A stretch of DNA of 64,000 bases from Halanaerobiales bacterium (GTDB taxonomy: Bacteria > Bacillota > Halanaerobiia > Halanaerobiales > DTU029): positions 1-64,000 of the forward strand of contig JARRCS010000012.1 of NCBI GenBank assembly GCA_029981855.1, given 5' to 3'. The notes under the pieces are model-generated. The model saw only the letters and a list, made by a program, of their open reading frames with translations, made no database searches and was not told the origin of the DNA. This document shows positions 8,339-17,340 of this stretch, piece after piece (position 1 is the stretch's first letter; every line of letters begins with the position of its first letter). Made by a program: the position numbers and the translations under genes.

Positions 8339-9304
8339 ATGAGTATTAATACAAGTGTTAAAAAACAGCCTCTAAAAAGTGATTTTTTTGAAAAATATGG
8401 GGTTTTAGTTGGTTTGGGTTTGCTGATTATCTTCTTCTCTATTAAAACCCCGAGGTTTATTAGTGCGAGGAATATTATCAGTCTGCTCAGACAAATCTCA
8501 ATACTGTCTTTATTATCCAGCGGTTTAACATTTAGTATGATTCTTAATGAATTTGATCTCTCTGTGGGCGAAATTGCTGGGTTAAGCGGGGTGCTGGTAG
8601 TAACTTTACTTATAACCGGGTACAGTTTTTTCCTTTCAATTTTAATAGTATTAATCATAGGCATTCTTTTTGGTTTTCTTAATGGGATAATTGTTACTAA
8701 ACTAAAAATTCTATCATTTATCGCCACACTTGCTATGTCAACTATCGCCCTGGGAGTTAATTACTTTATTACCAGAGGGAAGCCTATTTATGGTGAATTT
8801 CCCGCAGGTTTTAAAGCTATAGGAAGAGGATATATTGGGTCAATTCCGGTTCCGGTTATTGTTGCTTTTGTAGTTTTAATCCTGGGAGTAGTTTTAACCA
8901 AAAAAACAAAATATGGACGCTATATGTATGCTATAGGAGGAAATATAATAGCCGCTAAACATTCCGGAATCAATACCGACAGGTACCGTATTTTGGGGCT
9001 AACTCTATCCGGACTATCTGCTGCTATTGGAGGTATTGTCTTAGCTTCCCGTCTTGGTTCCGGCCAGCCAACCGCTGGAAGCGGGTATATGCTGGATTGT
9101 TTTGCCGCCGTATTTTTGGGCACCGCCATTTTTGGCAGAAAGGTGGCTAATATAACAGGTACATTTATCGGGGTAGTCATTATTGGGGTTTTGAGTAATG
9201 GGTTAACTATGATTGCTGTGCCTTACTATTATGAATATATGGTTAAGGGGTTAGTTTTAATAGGAGCCGTATCCCTTACCAGTGTTCTCGGGCATAGCAG
9301 ATAA
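8339..9304 (+). CDS. Sugar ABC importer permease (RbsC-like)
   Basis: The protein (321 residues from ATG 8339) is a polytopic membrane protein of the RbsC/AraH family. It has roughly nine hydrophobic segments, FDLSVGEIAGLSG after the second segment, and AIGGNIIAAKHSGI in the region that contacts the ATPase, both family hallmarks. ATG at 8339 is chosen over an upstream in-frame GTG (8324) because the GTG overlaps the ribosome site AAGGTGAG (8321-8328). Only one permease gene is present, so it presumably works as a homodimer, unlike Lsr systems with LsrC plus LsrD. Confidence 0.93.
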   Translation: MSINTSVKKQPLKSDFFEKYGVLVGLGLLIIFFSIKTPRFISARNIISLLRQISILSLLSSGLTFSMILNEFDLSVGEIAGLSGVLVVTLLITGYSFFLSILIVLIIGILFGFLNGIIVTKLKILSFIATLAMSTIALGVNYFITRGKPIYGEFPAGFKAIGRGYIGSIPVPVIVAFVVLILGVVLTKKTKYGRYMYAIGGNIIAAKHSGINTDRYRILGLTLSGLSAAIGGIVLASRLGSGQPTAGSGYMLDCFAAVFLGTAIFGRKVANITGTFIGVVIIGVLSNGLTMIAVPYYYEYMVKGLVLIGAVSLTSVLGHSR

Positions 9305-9310
9305 ATTGAA

Positions 9311-9320
9311 AAAGGAGGTG
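9311..9320 (+). promoter_or_regulatory. Orphan perfect Shine-Dalgarno in the leader of the binding-protein gene
   Basis: AAAGGAGGTG at 9311-9320 matches the anti-SD of 16S rRNA over its full length but has no usable start codon at normal distance. The real start of the next gene (9381) has its own site, AAAGGGGGAG. A comparable orphan site precedes the TRAP binding-protein gene (24361-24370). Such sites can hold a ribosome and shield mRNA from 5' exonuclease, as described for STAB-SD elements; that role is inference here. Confidence 0.4.
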
Positions 9321-9380
9321 TAAGGATAGAGGGTACAGTCGTAAAAATTATCTTTAATAATATTAAAAAGGGGGAGAAAA

Positions 9381-10346
9381 ATGAATAATATCAATAGGTT
9401 GACTGTAGCTTTATTATTAGTATTGTTAATATTTGGGTTAGCAGCTAATGTTGGTGCTGAAGGAGTAAAACTCGGGTATGTAACGGCAACTATTACGGCA
9501 ACATCTCAGGCAAGAGAAGCAAAGGTGGTTGAAGAGTGGTGTGAGGAGAAAGATTGGGATTTAACAATAAAGAATGCCAATGGTTCATGGGCTGAATACA
9601 CTAATGCTATCGAGACTTTTGTACAAAGCAATGTAGATGCTATTATCGTTAGTAATGCAAATCTGCCCAGCATAAAACCAGCTATTGAGGCTGTGAATAA
9701 GGCAGATATTCCGCTTATTGCTATTGATTCCGGCTGGGCTCCAGGTGTACTTGTGAATATTACATCTAATAACTTTGTAATGGGGGCACAGATTTCCAGC
9801 TATTTGATGGACCGCCTGGGTGGGAAAGGAAATATAGTGGCTGTGAAGTTTAGGCAGCATTTTGGCTGTAGAAGAAGAGGATTAGAGCTAGATACCGTCC
9901 TGTCTGAGTTTCCGGAAGTAAAACTTCTTGATGAACATGAGATGCCTCCTGCTGGATTTGTAGAAGATACTCAGGCAACGATGGAAACCTGGTTGACCAG
10001 GTATGGTGACGAGATTGATGCAGTCTTTTGTGTCTTTGATGACCTTGCTTCAACTGTTGCTTTAACGATTGAGGCTGCCGGTTATACGAAAGATGATATC
10101 TTTGTAGTTGGCATAGATGGCACACAGCAGGCTTATGACCTGATAAGAAGAGACAGCCCTTTTGTAGCTACGATTGCTCAGCCCTTTGAAGGTTATGCAG
10201 AAAAAGCCTTGGAAATAGTAGAAGAGATTGTTGTTAAAGGTGTTGAACCAGAAAAGGCGACAGGTGGAATGCACGTAATCTATCTGAATGCACCGTTAAT
10301 AACCGAAGCTAATGTTCCGGATAAGGGGAAGACTCCTTTTGAGTAG
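9381..10346 (+). CDS. Periplasmic sugar-binding protein (RbsB-like)
   Basis: This solute-binding protein (321 residues) delivers a sugar to the ABC importer encoded just upstream. A signal peptide is visible (residues 1-26, hydrophobic LLLVLLIFGL, ending in NVGA before E27). No lipobox cysteine is seen, so it is not an obvious lipoprotein; this fits an organism with an outer membrane or a secreted binder. The body shows periplasmic-binding-protein type I features: KLGYVTATI at the mature N terminus, VDAIIVSNAN, the hinge PLIAIDSG and FVVGIDGTQQ. The ligand cannot be read from sequence. A long hairpin follows the stop. Confidence 0.92.
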   Translation: MNNINRLTVALLLVLLIFGLAANVGAEGVKLGYVTATITATSQAREAKVVEEWCEEKDWDLTIKNANGSWAEYTNAIETFVQSNVDAIIVSNANLPSIKPAIEAVNKADIPLIAIDSGWAPGVLVNITSNNFVMGAQISSYLMDRLGGKGNIVAVKFRQHFGCRRRGLELDTVLSEFPEVKLLDEHEMPPAGFVEDTQATMETWLTRYGDEIDAVFCVFDDLASTVALTIEAAGYTKDDIFVVGIDGTQQAYDLIRRDSPFVATIAQPFEGYAEKALEIVEEIVVKGVEPEKATGGMHVIYLNAPLITEANVPDKGKTPFE

Positions 10347-10377
10347 GTCTTAAAAAAGAGAATTATCATTTTTTGTG

Positions 10378-10410
10378 GAACCCTTTCTGGTACTCATTTA
10401 GAAAGGGTTC
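10378..10410 (+). other. Intercistronic RNA hairpin after the binding-protein gene
   Basis: GAACCCTTTCT (10378-10388) and AGAAAGGGTTC (10400-10410) form a perfect 11-bp stem with an 11-nt loop. No U-tract follows, and the kinase ribosome site AAGGAGG comes soon after, so it is not a standard terminator. It probably stabilises the upstream mRNA end or gives partial termination. Confidence 0.6.
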
Positions 10411-10431
10411 TACTAATTAAGGAGGCAACCA

Positions 10432-11961
10432 ATGGAAAATATTTTTATTATGGGTGTTGATATAGGAACTTCCGGGTCCAAGGGAGTTATAATTTCTTCA
10501 GATGGAAAAGTAAAGGCAGAGGACTATATTGAACATGATCTCAGTATGCCACAGCCGGGCTGGGCAGAACACGATGCCGAGAGGGTCTGGTGGGGAGATT
10601 TCAAGGTATTATTAAAACATCTTGCTGAAAAATCCAATCTTAAACCCCGGCAGATTACAGCAATTGGGATAAGTGCCCTCTGCCCTGATTTGCTTTTAGT
10701 AGATAAAGATGATGTCTGTTTAAGGCCGGCAATCCTTTACGGGATTGATACCAGGGCAAAGGAACAAGTAAAAGAAATGAATAGTATTTTCGGGGAGGAC
10801 TATCTTTTCAGGTTAACGGGGAATTCTTTGTCTGCTCAATCTTTATTGCCTAAATTAATGTGGCTTCGAGATAATGAGCCCGAGAATCTAAAAAAAGCGG
10901 AGAAGATGCTTACTGCTTCAAGTTTTATAGTCTTCAAACTTACAGGTAGTTACTGTATGGATTATTTAAGCGCCTCTGTAGGTGGATTGGTAGATATAAA
11001 AAAATATGAGTGGGCAACCGATCTGTTTAAAGAAATGAACCTTTCTCCAGAACTCCTTCCCGAACTGGGGTGGGCAACTGATATTGCTGGAAAGATAAGC
11101 TCTAAGGCCTCACAGGAAACAGGGTTAAAGGAAGGAGTACCGGTAATTATTGGGACCTGTGATGTAGCTGCTGAAGCGGTTAGTGCCGGAGTTTTAGAAC
11201 CTGGGGAAACTATTTTAGTTTACGGTAGTACCATGTCTTATCTTCAATGTCTTAACAGGCCTATTTTACATCGCGGTCTTTTCAGTGGTTTATACTGTAT
11301 TTCCAACTGTTTTTTTAGTGGTGGAGCTACAGCTACAGCTGGTTCATTAACAAAATGGTTCAGGGATAACTTTTCTCCACTAGAAAAGGCAGTTGAAAAA
11401 CAAATTGGAATTAATGCTTATGAATTGCTGGATGATGAAGTTAACAAACTTGCTTCCGGCCCAAGTGGTCTTCTGGTTCTTCCCTTTTTTAGTGGAGCAA
11501 GGAGTCCTATTAATGATGAAGAAGCCAAGGGAGTTATTGCAGGACTTACATTATCCCATAATAGGACTCATATTTACAAGGCTCTTCTGGAAGGTATAGG
11601 TTATGAGATAAAACATAATTTTGAAGTGATGAAAGAGGCAGGTGTAGCTCCCGAAAAGATTATTGCAGTTGGCGGAGGAATCAAAGGTACTGTCTGGCCT
11701 CAGATAATCAGTGATGTTTTAGGAAAGGAGCAGTACTGCTTAGAACAGTCTTCAGGGGCGCCTTTAGGGGCGGCGTTTTTGGCCGGATTAGGAACAGGAA
11801 TTATTCCTGATAGGTCTTTGATTAAAGAAAAGTGGATTAAAATTGGACGGGTAGTTAAGCCTTCACTTTCTACACATAATGTTTATCAAAAATATTACCA
11901 GATGTATCGTTCTTTTTATGAGAAGACAAAGAACTGTATCCACCAATTGGGAAAAGACTAG
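10432..11961 (+). CDS. FGGY-family carbohydrate kinase (xylulokinase-like)
   Basis: This 509-residue kinase should phosphorylate the imported sugar, or the ketose made from it, with ATP. The first phosphate loop is GVDIGTSGSKG (about residues 8-18), followed by PQPGWAEHD, a xylulokinase-type substrate segment, GTCDVAAEAV, and the late GGGIKGTVWPQ adenosine loop. FGGY members act on xylulose, ribulose, fuculose, erythritol and AI-2 among others, and motifs alone do not separate these. Its operon partners (SorC regulator, dehydrogenase, two aldolases) suggest phosphorylation before aldol cleavage. AAGGAGG lies 8 nt before ATG 10432. Confidence 0.9.
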   Translation: MENIFIMGVDIGTSGSKGVIISSDGKVKAEDYIEHDLSMPQPGWAEHDAERVWWGDFKVLLKHLAEKSNLKPRQITAIGISALCPDLLLVDKDDVCLRPAILYGIDTRAKEQVKEMNSIFGEDYLFRLTGNSLSAQSLLPKLMWLRDNEPENLKKAEKMLTASSFIVFKLTGSYCMDYLSASVGGLVDIKKYEWATDLFKEMNLSPELLPELGWATDIAGKISSKASQETGLKEGVPVIIGTCDVAAEAVSAGVLEPGETILVYGSTMSYLQCLNRPILHRGLFSGLYCISNCFFSGGATATAGSLTKWFRDNFSPLEKAVEKQIGINAYELLDDEVNKLASGPSGLLVLPFFSGARSPINDEEAKGVIAGLTLSHNRTHIYKALLEGIGYEIKHNFEVMKEAGVAPEKIIAVGGGIKGTVWPQIISDVLGKEQYCLEQSSGAPLGAAFLAGLGTGIIPDRSLIKEKWIKIGRVVKPSLSTHNVYQKYYQMYRSFYEKTKNCIHQLGKD

Positions 11962-11997
11962 CCCAATAATTTTGTATCAGAAGGGAAGTTTCGAATT

Positions 11998-12861
11998 ATG
12001 CCTTTAATAAATTTAAAAGAAGCTTTAAAGTGTTCGATTGATCAAAGGTATGCTGTCGGGGCTTTTAATATTGCTAATCATGTACTTGCTGAAGGAGTGA
12101 TTCAGGCCGCAGAGATAAAAGGATTACCTGTTATTTTGAATATTGCTGAGGCCCATTTTAAAATCCTTGACATGAATCATTTTATGCATTATCTTTTAGA
12201 CAGGGTTAACTGCTCGTCGGCACCTATTGTGGTGCATCTGGACCATGGATATACCTATGAAAATATCATAAAAGCAATTCATTATGGATTTTCATCAGTA
12301 ATGTTTGATGGGTCAAATTTATCTTACCAAGAAAATATTGATAAAACCAGGGAAATAGTCAAGATTGCCCATGCTGCAGGTATTAGCGTTGAGGCTGAAT
12401 TAGGCTATGTAGCAGGTTTTGGTGAGGGGGGAAGTGAAAAAGATGAGAACATTTTTACTAAACCAGAACAGGCAGAAGAATTTGTTCAAAAAACGGGAAT
12501 TGACGCCCTGGCGGTTTCTATTGGGACTGTTCATGGCATTTATAAGGGCAAACCCCATCTAAATTTTAAACTTCTTAAAGATATCCGAAATAGAGTAAGT
12601 ATACCACTTGTTCTTCATGGAGGTTCCGGACTTAGGGACGAAGATTTTAAAAAGCTGATTTTATGTGGGATTAATAAAATAAATTTTTTTACAGGTAATT
12701 CGGCTGCGGCGGTTAATGCTATTAAAAAAGAAATAGAGAAAGAAAAGAAATTTGGTGGCTTTCCAGAACTCATACATATTGCTCAAATGAAGATAAAAGA
12801 AGTTACAGAGGAAAAAATTCAAATATTTGGGACTAAACCTTTGGGCTTAAAAGGAGATTGA
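11998..12861 (+). CDS. Class II (zinc) ketose-bisphosphate aldolase, GatY/KbaY-like
   Basis: This metal-dependent aldolase (287 residues) is of the fructose/tagatose-bisphosphate family. It has VVHLDHG with D82 (catalytic) and H83 (zinc), VEAELG, GTVHG with H179 and LHGGSG with H207 (zinc ligands), the expected order. Length matches the GatY/KbaY branch. It ends the SorC operon, 36 bp after the kinase. With the Schiff-base aldolase at 6015 the operon holds two unrelated aldolases, so the pathway may involve two C-C cleavages or two stereoisomers (inference). Confidence 0.92.
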   Translation: MPLINLKEALKCSIDQRYAVGAFNIANHVLAEGVIQAAEIKGLPVILNIAEAHFKILDMNHFMHYLLDRVNCSSAPIVVHLDHGYTYENIIKAIHYGFSSVMFDGSNLSYQENIDKTREIVKIAHAAGISVEAELGYVAGFGEGGSEKDENIFTKPEQAEEFVQKTGIDALAVSIGTVHGIYKGKPHLNFKLLKDIRNRVSIPLVLHGGSGLRDEDFKKLILCGINKINFFTGNSAAAVNAIKKEIEKEKKFGGFPELIHIAQMKIKEVTEEKIQIFGTKPLGLKGD

Positions 12862-12912
12862 ACTCTTTTGTAGAACTACTAATAAAGGAAGAAATTTAGG
12901 GGTGATGGGAGG

Positions 12913-14016
12913 TTGAAAGAGATTATTTTTGTTATTAACCCTGGTTCTACTTCAACAAAAGTGGCCGTATTTAAGGGAGAAGAGGAGGTCTGGCAGGATA
13001 CTATAAAACACTCTATTGAAGAGCTGGGAAGATTTGATAGAATAATTGACCAGCTGGAGTGGCGCCGGGAACTGATCCTGAATGCTATTAAAAAAGCTGG
13101 ATTTAAGATAGGTGACTTTGATTGTATAGTTGCCAGGGGAGGGGCCGGTCTGGATCCCATTCCCGGGGGAGTATATAAGATTGATGAGGTGATGGTTGAG
13201 GACCTCGAGCAGGGCAAAAACGCTGAACATGCCTCTAACCTGGCCGGGATTATAGCCTACAGGCTGGCTAAGGAGTATCACCTCCCTGCTCTGACGGTTG
13301 ATCCAATTACGGTAGATGAATTTGAACCTGTGGCCAGGTTATCTGGACTTCCCGAACTTTCCAGGCGCTGCCAGTCCCATGCCCTTAATCTTAAGGCTAT
13401 AGCCAGAAGAACTGCTAAAGATCTGGGCGGCAAGCTGGAAGAGATTAACTTAATTGGAGTCCATCTGGGGGGCGGGATTTCGGTGGCACCGCTGAAGGGG
13501 GGCCGGATAGTTGATGTTAATAATGCTAACCAGGGCGGACCCTATTCCCCGGAGAGGACGGGGACCCTGCCGGTGATGGATCTGGTGGATTATATCTACC
13601 GGGAAAAACCGTCCCGGGATGCCCTCAAGAAGAAGCTGGTAGGGAAGGGTGGTTTAACCGCCTACCTGGGAACCAATGACTGTCAGAAGATAGAGCAGAT
13701 GATTGAACAGGGTGATAAGAAGGCCGAATTGGCCTATCAGGGGATGATTTACCAGATTGCAAAGGAGATCGGGGCTATGGCAACGGTTCTTTTGGGTGAG
13801 GTTACTGCCATTTTTATTACCGGCGGGCTGGCTCGTTCGGAGTATATCGTTGAGGGGATAAAGAGCAGAGTCAGTTTTATTGCCCCGGTTCTGGTCTATC
13901 CAGGGGCTGAAGAGATGAACCATCTTGCCTGGGGTGCTATCAGGGTTTTATCCGGTAAGGAAAAAGTAAAGATTTATGCCCGGGAGAGGTTAAAGGTGGG
14001 GGATTTAGATGATTAA
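12913..14016 (+). CDS. buk: Butyrate kinase
   Basis: The enzyme interconverts butyryl-phosphate plus ADP and butyrate plus ATP, the energy-yielding last step of butyrate fermentation. The 367-residue protein has the acetokinase-family start VINPGSTSTKVAVF, the central GVHLGGGISV loop and IFITGGLARS near the C terminus. A branched-chain acyl substrate is possible, as in other Buk homologues. TTG at 12913 is supported by AGGGGTG at 12898-12904. The gene overlaps ptb by 8 bp and comes first, the reverse of the ptb-buk order of many clostridia. It lies only 51 bp after the sugar operon and might be read through from it. Confidence 0.93.
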   Translation: MKEIIFVINPGSTSTKVAVFKGEEEVWQDTIKHSIEELGRFDRIIDQLEWRRELILNAIKKAGFKIGDFDCIVARGGAGLDPIPGGVYKIDEVMVEDLEQGKNAEHASNLAGIIAYRLAKEYHLPALTVDPITVDEFEPVARLSGLPELSRRCQSHALNLKAIARRTAKDLGGKLEEINLIGVHLGGGISVAPLKGGRIVDVNNANQGGPYSPERTGTLPVMDLVDYIYREKPSRDALKKKLVGKGGLTAYLGTNDCQKIEQMIEQGDKKAELAYQGMIYQIAKEIGAMATVLLGEVTAIFITGGLARSEYIVEGIKSRVSFIAPVLVYPGAEEMNHLAWGAIRVLSGKEKVKIYARERLKVGDLDD

Positions 14017-14920
14017 GGATTTTGATGAGCTACTAGCCAGAGCCGGAAGGAGAGAAACTAAAAGGCTTGTAGTCGCTGCAGCCGGTGATGAAATGGTACT
14101 CAAGGCGGTTAAACATGCTCAGGAAAGAAAACTGATTAAACCTGTTCTGGTCGGGGACAGGGATCAAATTGATAAAAATGCAGATAGAGTTGGCTTAGAC
14201 CTTTCCCGGATTGAGGTGATTAATCTCCCCTCCGGGCCTGAGGCCTGTGAAAGGGCCGTCCAGCTGGTCAGTTCCGGGGAGGGGGATATCCTGATGAAGG
14301 GAATGGTAGAAACCCCCATCATCATGAAGGCCATCCTGAATAAGGAATATGGCCTGAGAACTGGACGTTTAATCAGCCATATTGCCATGATCGAATCCAG
14401 GACCCTCGGACGTCTGCTTTTTGTTACCGATGGGGGAATGAATATCAAACCCGACCTGATGCAAAAAAAGGAGATAATCGAAAATGCAATTGAGATCGCT
14501 CATGAGCTGGGTTATGAGAGGCCCAGGGTTGCCATTCTGGCTGCTATCGAAAAGGTGAATCCGGATATGCTGGAGACGGTCGAGGCAGCCATCTTAGCAA
14601 AAATGGGGGATAGGGGGCAGATCAGGGGAGGAATAATCGATGGTCCGCTGGCAATTGATAATGCTATTTCGGAGGAGGCGGCCAGGATAAAGGGAATCAA
14701 TAGCCTGGTGGCCGGGAGGGCTGATATTTTACTGGTACCGGAGATTGTAGCGGGCAATATTCTTGGTAAGAGTCCCGTCTATTTTGCCGGAGACCGGATC
14801 GCCACGGTTATCGGTGGTACCTCCCATCCGGTGGTTTTAACCTCCAGGGCCAGTACGGCCGAGATTAAACTGATCTCTATTGCCGCCACCGTTTTGATGG
14901 CCGACAATCAGAACTCGTAA
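14009..14920 (+). CDS. ptb: Phosphate butyryltransferase
   Basis: Ptb converts butyryl-CoA and phosphate to butyryl-phosphate and CoA, feeding Buk. This 303-residue protein matches the phosphate acetyl/butaryl transferase family: GDRDQI near the front, the MKGMVETPIIMKAIL segment, LFVTDGGMN, and the late DILLVPEIVAGNI and GGTSHPVV motifs of the CoA/phosphate cleft. The start ATG overlaps the end of buk, so translation is probably coupled to give equal amounts. Short branched acyl-CoAs are possible alternative substrates. Confidence 0.93.
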   Translation: MIKDFDELLARAGRRETKRLVVAAAGDEMVLKAVKHAQERKLIKPVLVGDRDQIDKNADRVGLDLSRIEVINLPSGPEACERAVQLVSSGEGDILMKGMVETPIIMKAILNKEYGLRTGRLISHIAMIESRTLGRLLFVTDGGMNIKPDLMQKKEIIENAIEIAHELGYERPRVAILAAIEKVNPDMLETVEAAILAKMGDRGQIRGGIIDGPLAIDNAISEEAARIKGINSLVAGRADILLVPEIVAGNILGKSPVYFAGDRIATVIGGTSHPVVLTSRASTAEIKLISIAATVLMADNQNS

Positions 14921-15079
14921 ACCTGGTATTTTGGAATGATGAAAAAGTAGTTTTAGTAATTTATCAGATTATATTTGGTTTAAGTTAAAGTGATTGGACC
15001 TCAGTAAAGCCAGGAGAAATATAAGTGAAATCAATCAGCAGAAAAATATAACAATTTTTAGAGAGGAAATGAAATTTTA

Positions 15080-15270
15080 TTTTTCCTTCTGATTCACCAA
15101 GACTCATTTGTAACAAATTAGCTTCGCCATAATATATAACATAGTAAATTTGTTGATGCCGGAAACTATGTTATCAATATGATATATTTTCCTAGACATT
15201 AAAAAATTTCTAAATATCTCTCCGGCATCTATTTGTGGTTTTCTTTAAAAGTTACGAACGATAGTGGTTA
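15080..15270 (+). repeat. Dispersed intergenic repeat, copy A (degenerate, with internal insertion)
   Basis: In the 394-bp gap 14921-15314 the right part (15201-15270) closely matches copies at 45250-45288 and 59701-59766: a TCTCC/GGCATCTATTTG core, then TTTTCTTTAAAAGTT and CGAACG. The left part (GATTCACCAAGACTCATT, from 15091) matches the left part of the 45-kb copy. GATGCCGGA near 15155 is inverted relative to TCCGGCATC near 15222. No ORF is present. The rest of this gap holds nothing else I can support. Confidence 0.6.
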
Positions 15271-15314
15271 ATTAAAAGTGAGTATTAATTTAAAGAAGGA
15301 GGGAGAAGGTTTTT

Positions 15315-17066
15315 ATGAGTACCTCAGTACTGTTGTTGATTGGCATTGTGATCTATCTCGTGGCCTATTTTACTTACGGACGGGCCCTGTCAAATAGGGT
15401 AGTTGGCTCCGATGATTCCAGGTTAACACCGGCCCACAGTAAAAATGATGGGGTAGACTTTGTCCCGGCGAAACCGGCGGTTCTCTTCGGTCATCACTTT
15501 GCCTCTATAGCCGGTGGTGCACCGATCCTCGGGCCTGCTCTGGCTATCGCCTGGGGCTGGTGGGCAGGACTCCTCTGGATCTGGCTGGGTAATATCGTTA
15601 TCGGTGCTGTTCATGATTATCTGGCTATCATGGCTTCGGTCCGGTATGAAGGAAAGTCGATTCAGTGGATAGCAGGTAAGATGATGAAGAAGAGGACTTC
15701 TTATATGTTTCAGGTCTTTGCTTATCTGGCCCTCGTACTGGCTCTGGCAGCTTTTTCAACATCCCTGGCAAAATTATTTATTTCCAATCCCAATATTGCC
15801 AGTGCTGCCCTCTGGTTCATTCTGGCAGCTGTAATTACCGGATGCCTGCTCTATAAAGTAGGGGTTAATTTTGCTACCGGAACGGTTATCGGGCTGGTTT
15901 TGACCGCCACAGCCATCTGGCTTGGCATGGTGTTCCCCTTAAGTTTAAGTTACCGGGCTTGGATGGTAATCTTCTTTATCTATATGATGGTTGCCAGTGC
16001 CCTGCCGGTCTGGATACTTCTACAGCCCAGGGACTACTTAAATGCCTATATCCTGGTATTAGGCCTCCTGGGTGGGGTTATTGCCCTGATCTTCGCTGGC
16101 AGTCAGATGGAAGTCGCCGGTTTTACTAGTTGGAATGCTAGGGTTGTAGGTGGGGTAAGTTCGCCTTTCTGGCCGGTAATCCCGCTGGTGATTGCCTGCG
16201 GTTCCCTTTCGGGGATCCACGCCCTGATCGGTTCGGGAACTACCTCTAAGCAACTGGATAAGGAGACTCAGGGATTAATTGTTGGTTACGGGGGTATGCT
16301 GACCGAAGGTTTGCTCTCTACCGTAGTCACCGTCAGTATAGGTGCCTTCGGGCTGCTTGTCTTAAAGGATGTTTCTACTCAGTTAGGTGAGATGGGGATA
16401 GTCTTTGATAAATTGAAGGAGCCCCTTTATTTTGGTATGAACTATATCAAGTCAATCGGTGCTGTTGGCGGGCCGCTGGGTATCTTCGTCCGGAGTTACG
16501 GTTGGGCTGTTAATCATGCTTTTGGAATACCGGCAAAAATCGGTGCTATCTTCTCCAGCCTCTGGGTATCTGCCTTTGTTTTGACCTCCATGGATACGGG
16601 GGCCAGAGTCGCCCGCTTTGCCTGGGAGGAGGTACTTGAGCCTCTGAAGGAGACTACGGCCGGCTTACACAAGATTATTGCTAACCGCTGGTTCGGTTCG
16701 GCTCTAGCTTCCGGTATTAGTATTTTACTGGCCTGGGGCGGGGCCTATACCGTCCTCTGGCCAGCCTTCGGCGGTGCCAATCAGATGCTGGCAGCCGTTA
16801 CCCTCTTGACCGTTACCCTCTGGGTTTATAAGGTCCGTGAGGTGGAAAATAGGTTCCTGTGGGGGGTAGCATTTCCGGCTGTTGCCCTCTGGCTAACTGT
16901 CTTTGCTGCTCTGGTCTGGTACTTAAGTGCGGTACCGGCAACCTTCTTGGTTCGCGGTTTCCTGGTTATTGAGATTATCCTGGCCCTGATTCTGGTCTAT
17001 GACTTTATTAAATCGATGCAGGAACCCGGAATCCCGGGAAGTATCGATAATAACTTTACGGGCTAA
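15315..17066 (+). CDS. cstA: Carbon starvation protein CstA family transporter
   Basis: This integral membrane protein (583 residues, about 16 hydrophobic segments) belongs to the CstA family, whose members import peptides or pyruvate under carbon limitation. The family signature is clear near the front: FVPAKPAVLFGHHFASIAG, GPALAIAWGW and IVIGAVHDY. SGIHALIGSGTTSKQLD and TSMDTGARVARF occur later, as in other CstA proteins. Length is shorter than E. coli CstA (about 700), typical of clostridial forms. ATG 15315 follows AAGAAGGAGGG. A repeat copy sits just upstream, and an ArsA remnant follows. Confidence 0.93.
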   Translation: MSTSVLLLIGIVIYLVAYFTYGRALSNRVVGSDDSRLTPAHSKNDGVDFVPAKPAVLFGHHFASIAGGAPILGPALAIAWGWWAGLLWIWLGNIVIGAVHDYLAIMASVRYEGKSIQWIAGKMMKKRTSYMFQVFAYLALVLALAAFSTSLAKLFISNPNIASAALWFILAAVITGCLLYKVGVNFATGTVIGLVLTATAIWLGMVFPLSLSYRAWMVIFFIYMMVASALPVWILLQPRDYLNAYILVLGLLGGVIALIFAGSQMEVAGFTSWNARVVGGVSSPFWPVIPLVIACGSLSGIHALIGSGTTSKQLDKETQGLIVGYGGMLTEGLLSTVVTVSIGAFGLLVLKDVSTQLGEMGIVFDKLKEPLYFGMNYIKSIGAVGGPLGIFVRSYGWAVNHAFGIPAKIGAIFSSLWVSAFVLTSMDTGARVARFAWEEVLEPLKETTAGLHKIIANRWFGSALASGISILLAWGGAYTVLWPAFGGANQMLAAVTLLTVTLWVYKVREVENRFLWGVAFPAVALWLTVFAALVWYLSAVPATFLVRGFLVIEIILALILVYDFIKSMQEPGIPGSIDNNFTG

Positions 17067-17115
17067 GTGGTTTTGCCGGTATTGCCCTTTAGTTTAAAGC
17101 TATATCTCAAAAAAT

Positions 17116-17325
17116 TTGTTGGTCTTGGCCGGTTATGATTTTATTATCTTTGATACCGCACCGACCGGCATTATTCTGAGGGTATTATCCCTACCGGCAG
17201 TAACCTTAAAGTGGACTGAGAATTTAATCAGGTTAAGGGTAAAAATACTGGAGAAGAGAAGGGCAGTAGCGAATATTATATTAATAAGCAGTGATACTAC
17301 TACCGGTATAATGGTAATGAGATAA
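17116..17325 (+). pseudogene. Remnant of an ArsA-type ATPase (internal fragment)
   Basis: The frame from TTG 17116 to TAA 17325 encodes 69 residues containing YDFIIFDTAPTG followed by LRVLSLPAV and KWTENLIRLRVKI. This reproduces the DTAPTGHTLRLLSLP switch region and the following linker of ArsA/GET3-type ATPases. There is no P-loop upstream, the histidine of the motif is lost, and intact ArsA is at least 300 residues. It is therefore a decayed fragment rather than a working gene. Confidence 0.6.
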
Positions 17326-17340
17326 TTAAAGGTGATTTAA

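Noticed and set aside
9585-10274. Three overlapping minus-strand frames opposite the sugar-binding protein gene
   Set aside because: Shadows of the codon bias of the plus-strand gene; no ribosome sites or recognisable motifs.
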